From assembly GCA_964017045.1 (NCBI GenBank), contig OZ024809.1:5417012-5481011 (forward strand): DNA of 64,000 nucleotides, written 5' to 3'. Numbering within the stretch: position 1 is the first letter of the stretch; each line of letters begins with the position of its first letter. Under the pieces are notes generated by a model that saw only the letters and a program-made list of their open reading frames with translations, did no database searches and was not told the origin of the DNA. This DNA is from Omphiscola glabra (taxonomy: Eukaryota; Mollusca; Gastropoda; Lymnaeidae). Positions 35,101 through 46,989 of the stretch are shown piece by piece. The translations under genes and the position numbers were made by a program.

Positions 35101-35639
35101 ATTTAATACAACCATTTCAAGTTGGGTCCTGTTGAAGAATGGTTTTAAATTATTGTAGCTTGGTCCTTTGGTCTTGGGGGAAAATTTGGATAAATTTGGT
35201 GAAGATTTGTTACAACATTCTTAGTCGGAGATAGAACTTGTGAATGAAGGGATTTAAAAATGTAAATTAAGAGTTTCACTTATAGAAATCGACATGAAAC
35301 TGGGGAGCGCAGTGAGCTCATGGGGCGGATTGAACCCTTGATCCGTAGTTGTAGAAATTTTACACACTCAGGCTAAATAAAAATATTTATTAAAATGTTA
35401 TGCTGTATTTAACTTTCGATTTTATGATTTTATACACCGACCAAAAATTTCTTTAATCTCCATATAAGAAGCAATAAGCGCATTCTATTTTGCGAGACAT
35501 TCAAAATATCTTAAATATGAGGTCCTCAAACCAAGGCCCGCGGGCAAGATCCGGCCCGCAGGGTGTCCTTATCCCGGCACCGCCTGGCCGTCGTTGGGGT
35601 ACCCGGGTAGCTGTGGCAAATACAGAAGCCGCCTTTGAA

Positions 35640-35735
35640 GATGTGTTCAGCCAAAAGCCAGGTCCATACGTCCCAATTGAAACATTAATATGTTCAGCCA
35701 AAAGCCAGGCCCATACGTCCCATTGAAACACTAAT
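35640..35735. repeat. Two tandem copies of a 49-bp segment within a degraded GC-rich MITE-like patch
   Basis: GTGTTCAGCCAAAAGCCAGG plus CATACGTCCC occurs twice. Upstream, CTCAAACCAAGGCCCGCGGG and ATCCGGCCCGCAGGGTGTCC (35523-35568) resemble the termini of a hAT-type MITE seen in many animals. Confidence 0.6.
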
Positions 35736-35856
35736 AGCTTGACGCTGATTAAAATTGAGCTTCAGTTCAAATATTCTATTGCATTTTTCAACGACAGATA
35801 ATGTATGTGGTATGTGCACAGGAATACGATCATATTTTTCAAATTTTAATCCGCCC

Positions 35857-36024
35857 AGCTGGCGTAGGAAATGAGGTGCAGAGGGGTGGCTCGCCCCGAC
35901 CGCCCCCCCCCCTTTTACTTGGGGGAGCGGCGTTTTCGATCACAGGCAAATTTTTTGTTTCGTGTAAAGAGCCGGTAAAAAGCTTGGCCCACCCCGGGTG
36001 GCACTATCCTTAGTTACGCCACTT
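35857..36024. mobile_element. Probable MITE of the CAGTGGCGTAG family
   Basis: CAGCTGGCGTAGG at the left and TTAGTTACGCCACTTG at the right enclose a G/C-run-rich interior. The copy is diverged, with no clear target duplication. Confidence 0.4.
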
Positions 36025-36203
36025 GTCCGGTCCCCAAACAGAATCAGGATTTTAAACATTTTCTGTTGATCTTCTATGTATAAAAAAACCCCTTGAAGAT
36101 GGAAATTCAATAATTGATAGAATTCATCTTAAAACTTTACTGAAGTAATTTCTTTCGGATGGAACTTTTGTAGAAATCGCTTGTCAAGAGTCAGCACTTG
36201 GGA

Positions 36204-36365
36204 ATAAACAAATAACATAAGTCTGTACGTGGGATAAGCAAGTAACATACGTCTGTACTTTGGATAAGCAAGAAACATAATTCTGCACTTGGAATAAGCA
36301 AGTAACATAATTCTGCACTTGTGATAAGCAAGTAACACAAGGCCGTACTTGGGATAGGCAAGTGG
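36204..36365. repeat. 30-bp minisatellite, about 5 units
   Basis: The unit is GGGATAAGCAAGTAACATAA plus GTCTGTACTT, with substitutions. Confidence 0.9.
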
Positions 36366-36476
36366 CATGAGTTGTCGGAGTTAATCTGTACGTACTGATC
36401 CGTCAGTTTTGTGTTTAAATGAACATTTGTGCTGCTGTACAAAAAAAAATAACAATAAAATTATCATGGTTATTAC

Positions 36477-36558
36477 CAATAATTTTATGGTTGGGGGTCA
36501 CCACGACATGAGGAACTGTATTAAAGGGTCGCGGCATTAGATAGGTTGAGATCCACTG
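36477..36558 (-). mobile_element. SPIN-like element fragment (copy 4)
   Basis: Only one end remains: AATTTTATGGTTGGGGGTCA ... CGCGGCATTAG ... GGTTGAGATCCACTG. The other half is missing. Confidence 0.75.
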
Positions 36559-36743
36559 TTTTAGAGGGTTTGCGAGTCTACTTTAGTTGTCTGCTATTGT
36601 CTTGTTTGCCCCAGGCCGCCAAAACTTTAACCTCGCTCTGTGTGTCAACAGTTTTCAACGCGCCCCCCCTTATTAATATATCCCGCCAGGGGGAGGGGGG
36701 CATCATACTCAGACTTATTCATAAGTAACAAGACAAATCAAAG

Positions 36744-37120
36744 CCTCTTAGTTGATCATTCGCCTCTTAGTTGATCATTCACCTCTTAGTTGATCATTCG
36801 CCTCTTAGTTGATCATTCGCCTCTTAGTTGATCATTCGCCTCTTAGTTGATCATTCGCCTCTTAGTTGATCTTTCGCCTCTTAGTTGATCTTTCGCGTCT
36901 TAGTTGATCAATCGCCTCTAGTTGATCAATCGCCTCTAAGTTGATCAATCGCCTCTTAGTTGATCAATCGCCTCTTAGTTGATCATTCCCCTCTTAGTTG
37001 ATCATTCGCCTCTTAGTTGATCAATCGCCTCTAATTTGATCAATCGCCTCCTAGTTGATCAATCGCCTCTTAGTTGATCATGCGCCTCTTAGTTGATCAT
37101 TCGCCTCTTAGTTGATCATT
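36744..37120. repeat. 19-bp minisatellite, about 20 units
   Basis: The unit is CCTCTTAGTTGATCATTCG, with ATCAATCG and ATCTTTCG variants grouped in blocks. Confidence 0.94.
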
Positions 37121-37147
37121 CCCACTTCTTCATGCATTCCTCTAATA

Positions 37148-37343
37148 CAGTGGTTCTCAACATTCCCAAATGCCGCGACCATTTAATACAGTTCCTCATG
37201 TAGTGGCGACCACCACCAACAATATTATTTTCTTTGCTTCTTCATACCTGTTGAGTATCTGTGTTTTCCGATGGTCTTGGGCGACCCCTGTGAAAGGGTC
37301 ATTTGACCTCAAAGTGGTCGCGACCCACAGGCTGTAACCGCTG
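37148..37343 (+). mobile_element. SPIN-like non-autonomous hAT element (copy 5), 196 bp, perfect TSD
   Basis: It starts CAGTGGTTCTCAACATTCCC and ends GCTGTAACCGCTG. It is flanked by CTCTAATA at 37140-37147 and 37344-37351. It is the same length as copy 2. Confidence 0.9.
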
Positions 37344-37544
37344 CTCTAATAACTAAGCAGTGAACACTTACATTTCTTAATCATTATCTCCTTTTTATCC
37401 TCTATAATGTAATCTTTATTCCTTTTTACTCACACTCCAATTCTCTACCATGTTTCGATTTGTATGCACTTATCAAACAGCGTGACCGACTACTTTATGC
37501 CCATCTGCATTTTATTTTTAATGTTTGAAAGTCGTCTGCGGGCG

Positions 37545-37930
37545 TTGCTATGAAACGAGTCACATCCGTTAGAGCCGGGTCGTCAACTGGAAATCGACTC
37601 GTGCTCGCCCGTATCCCTGGCGGGAAACTTCGTTTAACTTTTGTCTCTTTTCGGACCAGTCTCCGCGGACAAGCTCTCCAGACGGGAAATTTAAGTCAGC
37701 CCAAAACAAGATCACAGGAAAAACGTTCATTTGATTAAAAAACGTTCAGTTTATCCAAGAGAGAGAAAGAGAGAGAGAAAGAAAGAGAGAGAGAGAAAGA
37801 AAGAGAGAGAAGGTGAGTTCTTTTTATGGTTAGTTCCGTGTGTCGACTCTAAGTGCACTTGTCTTCCTCGCGAGGTCTTGTGGGATCGGCGGCCCCACAC
37901 ATGTAACATGGGGCGTAAATCCAAGTAGGT
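37545..37930 (+). promoter_or_regulatory. CpG-richer patch with a GA tract and a strong splice donor; candidate first exon or promoter
   Basis: The patch 37545-37700 is unusually rich in CG dinucleotides for this window. A purine tract of AGAGAGAAAG units follows at 37757-37810 and ends in AAG|GTGAGT (donor at 37812), a near-ideal 5' splice site. An untranslated first exon is possible. No long conserved ORF is visible. Confidence 0.25.
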
Positions 37931-38276
37931 GGCGGATTCAGGAGGAAAAAAAATCGTCGGATGGCCCCGGCGGGGGTGGGGGAGGGGTGGAATACAGCAA
38001 CAAAAAAACATTTTAACCATATTTCTTCACAAGGGCTAAACATTGTATGGGAATAAACTGTCTCTTGCTAAAGAAAAAAAATACTTAGGACGTTCAATAT
38101 ATTGGACAAAAATGAGGGATAATCTTGCTGTAATGCTTCGAGCTTCAATTTCCATTGTTTCCCCATTATGAACCGGAAAGGGAAATCTGCTTTTGCAAAT
38201 ATAAGAACAGAAATCTTTGCACAATGATCTGGACACGCACGCAAGTATTTCTATTTGGACATAAAATTTTACAGCA

Positions 38277-40274
38277 AACATGAGGGTGAGGCCAGAAAGC
38301 TACTACTAACATGAGAGTTAGGCCAGAAAGTTACAACTAACATGAGTGTGAGGCCAGAAAGTTACAACTAACATGAGGGTGAGGCCAGAAATTTACAACT
38401 AACATGAGGGTGAGGCCAGAAAGTTACAACTAACATGAGGGTGAGGCCAGAAAGTTACTACTAACATGAGAGTGAGGCCAGAAAGTTAAACTAACATGAG
38501 AGTGAGGCCAGAAAGTTAAACTAACATGAGAGTGAGGCCAGAAAGTTAAACTAACATGAAGGTAAGGCCAGAAAGTTACTACTAACATGAGAGTGAGGCC
38601 AGAAAGTTACTACTAACATGAGAGTGAGGCCAGAAAGTTACAACTAACATGAGAGTGAGGCCAGAAAGTTAAACTAACATGAGAGTGAGGCCAGAAAGTT
38701 AAACTAACATGAAGGTAAGGCCAGAAAGTTACTACTAACATGAGAGTGAGGCCAGAAAGTTACTACTAACATGAGGGTGAGGCCAGAAAGTTACAACTAA
38801 CATGAGGGTGAGGCCAGAAAGTTACTACTAACATGATAGTGAGGCCAGAAAGTTACTACTAACATGAGGGTGAGGCCAGAAAGTTACTACTAACATGAGA
38901 GTGAGGCCAGAAAGTTACTACTAACATGAGGGTGAGGCCAGAAAGTTACTACTAACATGAGAGTGAGGCCAGAAAGTTAAACTAACATGAGAGTGAGGCC
39001 AGAAAGTTAAACTAACATGAGAGTGAGGCCAGAAAGTTAAACTAACATGAGAGTGAGGCCAGAAAGTTACTACTAACATGAGAGTGAGGCCAGAAAGTTA
39101 AACTAACATGATAGTGAGGCCAGAAAGTTACAACTAACATGAGAGTGAGGCCAGAAAGTTACTACTAACATGAGAGTGAGGCCAGAAAGTTACAACTAAC
39201 ATGAGTGTGAGGCCAGAAAGTTACAACTAACATGAGAGTGAGGCCAGAAAGTTACAACTAACATGAGAGTGAGGCCAGAAAGTTACTACTAACATGAGAG
39301 TGAGGCCAGAAAGTTACAACTAACATGAGAGTGAGGCCAGAAAGTTACAACTAACATGAGAGTGAGGCCAGAAAGTTAAACTAACATGAGAGTGAGGCCA
39401 GAAAGTTACAACTAACATGAGAGTGAGGCCAGAAAGTTAAACTAACATGAGAGTGAGGCCAGAAAGTTAAACTAACATGAGAGTGAGGCCAGAAAGTTAA
39501 ACTAACATGAGTGTGAGGCCAGAAAGTTAAACTAACATGAGTGTGAGGCCAGAAAGTTAAACTAACATGAGAGTGAGGCCAGAAAGTTAAACTAACATGA
39601 GAGTGAGGCCAGAAAGTTAAACTAACATGAGAGTGAGGCCAGAAAGTTACTACTAACATGAGAGTGAGGCCAGAAAGTTACTACTAACATTAGAGTGAGG
39701 CCAGAAAGTTACTACTAACATGAGAGTGAGGCCAGAAAGTTACAACTAACATGAGAGTGAGGCCAGAAAGTTACAACTAACATGAGAGTGAGGCCAGAAA
39801 GTTAAACTAACATGAGTGTGAGGCCAGAAAGTTAAACTAACATGAGTGTGAGGCCAGAAAGTTAAACTAACATGAGTGTGAGGCCAGAAAGTTAAACTAA
39901 CATGAGAGTGAGGCCAGAAAGTTAAACTAACATGAGAGTGAGGCCAGAAAGTTAAACTAACATGAGAGTGAGGCCAGAAAGTTAAACTAACATGAGAGTG
40001 AGGCCAGAAAGTTACTACTAACATGAGAGTGAGGCCAGAATGTTACTACTAACATGAGAGTGAGGCCAGAAAGTTACAACTAACATGAAGGTAAGGCCAG
40101 AAAGTTGCAACTAACATGAGGGTGAGGCCAGAAAGTTACTACTAACATGAGAGTGAGGCCAGAAAGTTACTACTAACATGAGAGTGAGGCCAGAAAGTTA
40201 CTACTAACATGAGGGTGAGGCCTTAAAGTTACAACTAACATGAGAGTGAGGCCATAAAGTTACTACTAACATGA
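38277..40274. repeat. 29-31-bp minisatellite, about 2 kb, roughly 67 units
   Basis: The unit is ACATGAGAGTGAGGCCAGAA plus AGTTACTACTA, AGTTACAACTA or the shorter AGTTAAACTA. The three unit types alternate in blocks, including a duplicated long segment around 39380-39660 and 39746-40024. Confidence 0.96.
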
Positions 40275-40339
40275 AAGAAGAACGCTTGCATGCTGTCATC
40301 CTTTCTTTCACATCTGACATTATTTCATTGTGCTCACTT

Positions 40340-40480
40340 ACAGTAGTAGCTCCTAGAGATATTTGAAAGTAGCCACTCTCTTAAAGGTTTGGTAGTAGCT
40401 CTTAGATATTTGGAAGTAGCCAATCTCTCAAAGGTGTGGTAGTAGCTCCTAGATATTTGAAAGTAGCCAATCTGTCAAAT
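40340..40480. repeat. Three copies of a roughly 50-bp unit (TAGTAGCTCCTAGATATTTG...)
   Basis: The repeat resumes after the MITE at 40866 with ATAGATATTTGAAACTAGC, so the transposon landed at the end of this array. Confidence 0.8.
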
Positions 40481-40492
40481 GTGGTACTAGAT

Positions 40493-40865
40493 CAGGGGTG
40501 GGCAAACTTTTTGTGCGGCGGGCCACATTGACAAATGTAATGGCTATTGTGGGGGGGGGGGGGGGCGGATGTATATTATGTCCAATTTTATGCCGATAAA
40601 CATTTCTCTATGTTAAAATCGGTAAATTCGTTTTTTAGCCTTACATGACAAAAGTCAAGGACAGTTTTAAAAAAATAGAGAATTAGAAAGTTGATCAAAC
40701 ATTGTTAAAACAATCATAACGGTACGGTTCATGAAATTCTGTAAAATTCAACAAAATAACTTAAAAACTAAGTAATTAAAAAAAAATTCTTAATGCTTTC
40801 GAGGGCCACATAATATCATTTGCCGGGCCGCATGTGGCCCGCGGGCCGTAGTTTTCCCACCCCTG
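40493..40865. mobile_element. hAT-like MITE, 373 bp, termini CAGGGGTGGGCAAAC / TTTTCCCACCCCTG, perfect TSD
   Basis: It is flanked by an 8-bp duplication, TACTAGAT (40485-40492 and 40866-40873). The subterminal blocks GCGGCGGGCCACATTG and TGTGGCCCGCGGGCCG are inverted. A G-run follows the left block. Confidence 0.88.
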
Positions 40866-41231
40866 TACTAGATCATAGATATTTGAAACTAGCTTTTATA
40901 CATATATCGATGGTTAACTCCAAAAGTAGTGTTTCAATTTATAGAGCGTGAAAATAAAATAAATCATCTGACTAAATTCTAAAGAAGAATCATTTCCCTT
41001 GTGGACTTTCGTTACATGGATTGTGTGTGTAGCAATAAAGAAGTAGACACAATTTATTTTCTTAATAATACATTTCATAGCTATGTTTCCTAACGAGAGA
41101 TTAGCTGATATCAATACAAACAAATTTCACATCAAATGTCGTGCTACGTTAACAGGTTGAAATAATCTGGGCAGAGCTATTTGAAAACTAATCACGAAAA
41201 TTTGAATGTTCAGAACATTGTTCCTCCGTGG

Positions 41232-41560
41232 ACTGGCTTGCAGTATACAAGGAATAGTTTGGTGTACAAGGGACGTAGTGGGCTTGCAGTATACAAGGAG
41301 TAGTTTGGTGTACAAGGGATGTAGTGGGCTTGCAGTATACAAGGAGTAGTTTGGTGTACAAGGGACGTAGTGGGCTTGCAGTATACATGGAATTGTTTGG
41401 TGTACAAGGGACGTAGTGGGCTTGCAGTATACAAGGAATAGTTTGGTGTACAAGGGATGTAGTGGGCTTGCAGTATACAAGGAGTAGTTTGGTGTACAAG
41501 GGACGTAGTGGGCTTGCAGTATACAAGGAGTAGTTTGGTGTACAATGGATGTAGTGGGGG
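41232..41560. repeat. 46-bp minisatellite, about 7 units
   Basis: The unit is GCTTGCAGTATACAAGGAGT plus AGTTTGGTGTACAAGGGACG and TAGTGG, with ACG/ATG variants. Confidence 0.93.
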
Positions 41561-41714
41561 TGGGGGTGTCCTTAAACTGTGTGAGTGTGAAGCTCAGCCC
41601 ACTGGGACGTATTTGACAGTGTGCCGTATTTATGTGGCATTGTGCTGTATTTATATGACATACTTTTGTCACAGTGTGCGTACCTAAGTAACAAGGCGAC
41701 GATTTTATGTGACA

Positions 41715-41995
41715 GTTTGACATATCTGTTGATTGTGTCAGTTGACATATCTGTTGATTGTGACAGTTTGACATATCTCTTGATTGTAACAGTTTGACAT
41801 ATCTGTTGATTGTGACAGTTTGACATATCTGTTGATTCTGACAGTTTGACATATCTGTTGATTGTGACAGTTTAACATATCTGTTGATTGTGACAGTTTG
41901 ACATATCTGTTGATTGTGACAGTGTGACATATCTGTTGATTGTGACAGTTTGACATATCTGTTGATTGGGACAGCTTGACACATCTGTTGATTGG
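41715..41995. repeat. 26-bp minisatellite, about 11 units
   Basis: The unit is GACATATCTGTTGATTGTGA plus CAGTTT. Confidence 0.94.
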
Positions 41996-42289
41996 TTCAG
42001 TGAACATCTTAGGAATATTGAAGGAAAAAATGCAATCTCCGGTCTCATTCCATTTCAAAGGATGTGAACTCAAGGTCGCATCACGGCTCTGCTTTCATGC
42101 ACTAATACACCCATCGAGATCGACGAATGAAAACAAAATTATTCAGATCTTCGGCATCTTATGGGATCAATCAAATACTCTCTTCCTAGTGATTCTTAAT
42201 TTCCCCCATTTCTATTCTCAATGGGTTTTTTTTTTGTTTTTGGGTGGGGGGGTGGTTTACATTAATAATACTTAAATTCTTTTACATTG

Positions 42290-42834
42290 ATAGTACACAA
42301 CAAAAAATAATGTAATAGTACACACCACAAAATAATGTAATAGAACACACCACAAAATTAAGTAATAGCACACACCAAAATAATGTTATAGTACACGCCA
42401 CAAATTAATGTAATAGTACAAAACACAAAATAATGTGATAGAACACACCACAAAATTAAGTAATAGTACACACCACAAAATAATGTGATAGTACACACCA
42501 CAAAATAATGTGATAGAACACACCACAAAATAATGTGATAGTACACACCACAAAATAATGTGATAGAACACACCACAAAATAATGTGATAGTACAAAGCA
42601 CAAAATAATGTGATAGAACACACCACAAAATAATGTGATAGTACACACCACAAAATAATGTGATAGTACACACCACAAAATAATGTAATAGTACAAAACA
42701 CAAAATATTATGATAGTACTCACCACAAAATAATGTAATAGTACACAACACAAAATAATGTGATAGTACACACCACAAAATAATGTAATAGTACATACCA
42801 CAAAATAATGTAATAGTACACACCACAAAATAAT
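42290..42834. repeat. 25-bp minisatellite, about 21 units
   Basis: The unit is GTACACACCACAAAATAATG plus TGATA. Variants include AGAACACACC and GTACAAAGC. Confidence 0.95.
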
Positions 42835-42882
42835 GCGGGACGCACGTTTTTGGTTTTGGACAACTTAACTTCCGTTTCAAAC

Positions 42883-43237
42883 AATAACACAGAGCGCTTC
42901 CTGTTCTGAACACTGAGCGCTTCCTGTTCTGAACACTGAGCGCTTCCTGTTCTGAACACAGAGCGCTTCCTGTTCTGAACACTGAGCGCTTCCTGTTCTG
43001 AACACTGAGAGCTTCCTGTTCTGAACACAGAGCGCTTCCTGTTCTGAACACTGAGCGCTTCCTGTTCTGAACACAGAGCGCTTCCTGTTCTGAACACTGA
43101 GCGCTTCCTGTTCTGAACACTGAGCGCTTCCTGTTCTGAACACAGAGCGCTTCCTGTTCTGAACACTAAGCGCTTCCTGTTCTGAACACTGAGCGCTTCT
43201 TGTTCCGAACACAGAGCGCTTACTGTTCTGAACACTG
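42883..43237. repeat. 22-bp minisatellite, about 16 units
   Basis: The unit is CTGAACACTGAGCGCTTCCT plus GT, with ACAGAG and ACTGAG variants. It is separated from the preceding array by about 48 bp of unique sequence. Confidence 0.95.
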
Positions 43238-43260
43238 AACTACAATACATTGAGATTTTT

Positions 43261-43305
43261 CGAACACTGCTGAAGTAGGCGTTTGGCCGAAACGTCCGTT
43301 TAACT
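43261..43305 (+). other. Degenerate hammerhead-like or Penelope-type terminal motif
   Basis: CTGAAGT, A, GGC-GTTTG-GCC, GAAACGTC follows the same layout as the 15.2-kb motif, but CUGAUGA is changed at two positions, including the last A. If it was ever a hammerhead, this copy should be inactive. Confidence 0.3.
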
Positions 43306-43429
43306 TCACATCCATTCTTTTCAAACCGTAACACGTCTTGTTATACTGTTTACGGTGTTTAAAGACAATATGTTTCAAAAGAATTAACTTATAACAAAAG
43401 TAAAGTAGTCCTATTTTAGCGCTACTTTT

Positions 43430-44340
43430 GTGTATTCTGGTTCTGGTTCTTGTAGGGTACGTTACTGCATCCATGTACTGGCATATGTGCAACGGTTGGG
43501 GAAGCGATGCTGCCATCCTAACGGCTCCTAGCAGATGCCAGGGCAGCCTTGAAGCTTTCGATAGATGTCGAGTTCACGGCGGTATTGGTGGTTCCAAGCG
43601 ATTATGGTGCGTGGAAAGAATGACTGTTTATGTTGCACTGTGTTACTCCGAGGCACAGTGAAGCGTTTGCTATTGTTTCGGGTGTAATTGCTCATGGGGT
43701 TTTCAGAGGTTAAGTCAGTGTTTAGTGAGTGCTTGGCTCTGATTAATCGACCTGGCTTCTGTGGGGTGAGATAATTGTTTGCGGGGATGTCCGGCACTAG
43801 CCCCATGACCACGTTATAGAGGAATGTTAGGCGGAGCTTTTCTCGTCTGTCTTTGAGGGAGGGGATTTCAAATATTTTTAAAAGGCCAGTGACGAAGAGA
43901 GCAGTGGTGGATTTGTGGTCACGTGCATCGAAGCGCGCTGCGTTACGCTGGATTCGCTCCATCTTGTCCACGTCTTGCTTTAGGTTTGGGTCCCAGATGA
44001 TTGCACCATATTCTAGTAGTGGACGGACGAGTGCAAGATAGGCATTTCGTTTGCAGGATGTTGGGCAGTGGACGGACGAGTGCAAGATAGGAATTTCGTT
44101 AGCAGGATGTTGGGCAGTGGACGGACGAGTGCAAGATAGGCATTTCGTTTGCATGATGTTAAGCAATGGACGGACGAGTGCAAGATAGGCATTTCGTTTG
44201 CAGGATGTTGGGCAGTGGCAGTGGACGGACGAGTGCAAGATAGGCATTTCGTTTGCAGGATGTTGGGCAGGGCAGTGGCAATGGACGGACGAGTGCAAGA
44301 TAGGCATTTTGTTTGCAGGATGTTGGGCAGTGGCAGTGGT
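43430..44340 (-). pseudogene. LINE ORF2 C-terminal fragment with an internal minisatellite expansion
   Basis: The minus-strand frame reads CKRNAYLALVRPLLEYGAII, then WDPNLKQDVDKMERIQRNAA, then PSLKDRREKLRLTFLYNVVM and SFFPRTIIAWN. These are typical of the region after the reverse-transcriptase domain in jockey/CR1-group LINEs. A small deletion after AWN and frame changes disrupt the end (ESFKAALASAPEP-type in the 53-kb copy). The N-terminal side has 5-6 tandem copies (44030-44340) of a 49-60-bp unit encoding CKRNAYLALVRPL. Dead copy. Confidence 0.75.
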
Positions 44341-45514
44341 GCAGATTCCTTCGAAAGAAACCCAAGGTGGAGTTGGCTTTTTTTTTTTTTTTTAAAGAAA
44401 AAAATATTTAAATTTCGTTAATATGGGGCTGCCATTTTAGGCTATTTGAGAAGACAATTCCAAGGTATGGATTATTGGAACCCTTATTGTCCTGTCTTTG
44501 ATTCAAGATTCTACATACCTTGTTCCACTATTTCCTTCACACATCTCGAACGCAGTCCGTCATTTATGGCTCATGCATAGATGCATAGAAGCTGCGGTCG
44601 TGGTAAAACTACTAACTGGGAACAGACGGGACGACAGGCGATGATGATGATAGATGCATTGACGCTGCAGTCGAGGTAAAACTACTAACATCGTTAATTA
44701 AATCGAATCCTTCATGACAATGATCAAAACACAAATGAAATAAAATCCCAATTAGACGACGTCCCTTGGCGTAGGACGTTGCTTAAAAATATATTTGTTG
44801 TTAATAATTTTGTTTTAGAGAACTTTAAAGAAATCGCAAAACGTATTAAATTTCCAAGATTTTTAAAAATTTAGTTCCGGAGGCAGAGAAACGTATATGA
44901 TCGACTCAGAGGTTGTATCCGCCACTGAATGTAATTTCATATCGATTTCAAATGGAAGTATTTTAATTTAAAAAGAAAAAAAAATCTCTCCCCTCAGAAT
45001 AGTTTCATCTCCGACTGAAATGTTAAATATCTCCCCCAAATTACGCAGATGTTCTTTCTGGGCCCGGGGACAAAAGGTCAAGGTTACGACTTTATCAATT
45101 CTTGAACTGGACCAAAATTGAAACGGTCCTGTTAAATTTTATCCTCAGCCTTTCCATTTCCACCGGATGTCACAGAGGCATCTGGTGTGAGTTTTCTATG
45201 GTGTGCGTAAATGTTGATTGCAAAGATTTTTCACAACAATATTTACCGCCATGATTTTTGTTGTTTTTCACCGACCACCATTCTCTGTATGCCTCCCGTT
45301 ATCAGGTTGTTGTTTGTTTTGTTTTTTTGAGATGGTAAATATGGATTCCACTCTTATTTATGATGCCTTCTAAAAATAGTTCATATTATCGGAGGCTTAG
45401 CTAGGGCTGATGTCAACATAGGTGCGTCAATGTTACCACCTCCACCACGAAAACATCATTGGGAAATATAGAAATAATCCACCCAAGAATACTACCCATC
45501 CACATATTGCGCCC

Positions 45515-45708
45515 ACATGGACGTAACACTGGCAATAGCCTCGCCCCACATGGACGTAACACTGGCAATAGCCTCGCCACACATGGACGTAACACTGGCA
45601 ATAGCCTCGCCCCACATGGACGTAACACTGGCAATAGCCTCGCCCCACATGGACGTAACACTGACAATAGCCTCGCCCCACATGGACGTAACACTGGCAA
45701 ATAGCCTG
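45515..45708. repeat. 33-bp minisatellite, about 6 units
   Basis: The unit is CGCCCCACATGGACGTAACA plus CTGGCAATAGCCT. The 33-bp period makes it open on both strands. Confidence 0.94.
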
Positions 45709-46109
45709 CGCTGTTAAAATGCATACGGTGTAATTTGTACTCGTAAATAATATCGTATGGGAAACAACGCTTATGTCATATTCCCTTGTCTATATTTAAA
45801 ACGGTGTTATCACGTACATGTTGAGAAGCACTGGTGACCACGCAGGTTCGTTTTCCTATTTCAGTTTACCTTTACCGCTTGTGTTGTCACAATGTCACGC
45901 AATAGTTTGTCATCTAATCTCAAAACGTGATTTTAATTTAAAACACAGATTGGCAAAACAAAAACAAAAAAAACCGCTAATCCTTGGACAGAAAACAACC
46001 CACACGCTCTACCAAATCATGGAAAAAATCAATGTTCAGCCCTATTTAAAGGCATTAACCAATAAAATGTTGATTGGTAGCGTTAAAAGCCATTCGGTTA
46101 CTGTAGTGT

Positions 46110-46600
46110 TCATCATCATCATCATCATCATGTCCCTTAGTCCTTGGACCGTTGGGGCGCCACAGATGACATGAAAACTATCCTTCTCCATTCCTCTCTG
46201 TCTGCTGCACTGCGTACAGCATCGCCTAGTTTTAATCCCGTCCACTCCTTGATGTTATCTTCCCATCTTTTTCTTTGTCTTCCTCTTCTTCTCCCTCCTC
46301 TAGTTGTGCCCTGCATGATTTCTTTGGCGAGCCATTGTTTCCTTGTTATCTTGCCAAACCATTCAAGCTTTCGCTTTTTTACCAACACCAGGAGGTCATC
46401 GTACTGCCCAATTGCTTTACGAATCCTTTCTTTCACTTGATTATTGGTGACGTGGTCTCTATAGCAGATGCCAAGAATGCTTCTGAAACATCTCATCTCC
46501 ATCAGTGTTACGCTGGAAAATAAAGCAGACCCAGTGCTGGAAGGTTCGTCCATTCTATTGTGTTGGCGAGACAAGCAAACCGAAGATCGGATCAAATATT
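46110..46600 (-). pseudogene. LINE C-terminus (endonuclease-reverse transcriptase type) with (ATG)n-like tail
   Basis: The minus-strand frame 46595-46137 includes MRCFRSILGICYRDHVTNNQ, KRKLEWFGKITR, then GGRRRGRQRKRWEDNIKEWT and SSVAPQRSKD. This is the widespread LINE C-terminal signature (KRRLRWxGHVxR...GxRxRGRPKKRWEDNI). The simple repeat CATCATCATCATCATCATCATG at 46111-46132 lies exactly at the 3' end of the element, as in LINEs with microsatellite tails. Confidence 0.8.
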
Positions 46601-46723
46601 TACGGCTTTTTGGATGATTCTCGTGATATCAAGACGAAATGATAAGTAAATCGTAAACGTGCGAAACGTATTCCAAATTAAACCATCCAAACCTACATCG
46701 TACCATCTGTCTTGTGTGGAGTA

Positions 46724-46800
46724 CCAGTGGCGTAGCTAGGGGAGTGTGGGGGGGGGGGGTGCGGACCGCATCAGGTGATACATCTCAGGGGTGACACCAA
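46724..46800. mobile_element. Solitary MITE end (CAGTGGCGTAGC family)
   Basis: CAGTGGCGTAGCTAGGG is followed by a G-run. No opposite terminus was found. Confidence 0.45.
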
Positions 46801-46989
46801 ATTAAAAAATTGCATATTTACAGAGTACACGCTGCTCGGTTTAACCGAATTTCATAAAAAATAATAACCGATCACACGTAACTTTGGCCTCAAGATTGTA
46901 TCTGCACGAGAAGCGTTGTAACTTGGTGGAACACACTACCGGTATTCAAAAAGCACTTGAAAATTCAGACCAATATGGAAATTCGGTGT

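Noticed and set aside
38277..40274. CRISPR-like regular repeat pattern (also at 49.5-51.8 kb)
   Set aside because: Units are contiguous without unique spacers, and the context is a eukaryotic genome.
41127..43334. ORFs of up to 285 codons (CHNQQICQTV, SVFRTGSAQCSEQEAL, ITLFCGVYYHIILW repeats)
   Set aside because: They run across three to four unrelated minisatellites and have no coding character outside them.
45160..45290. Possible short exon ending GGCATCTG|GTGTGAG
   Set aside because: A related sequence occurs in reverse orientation near 34780-34910, so it is more likely a dispersed repeat.
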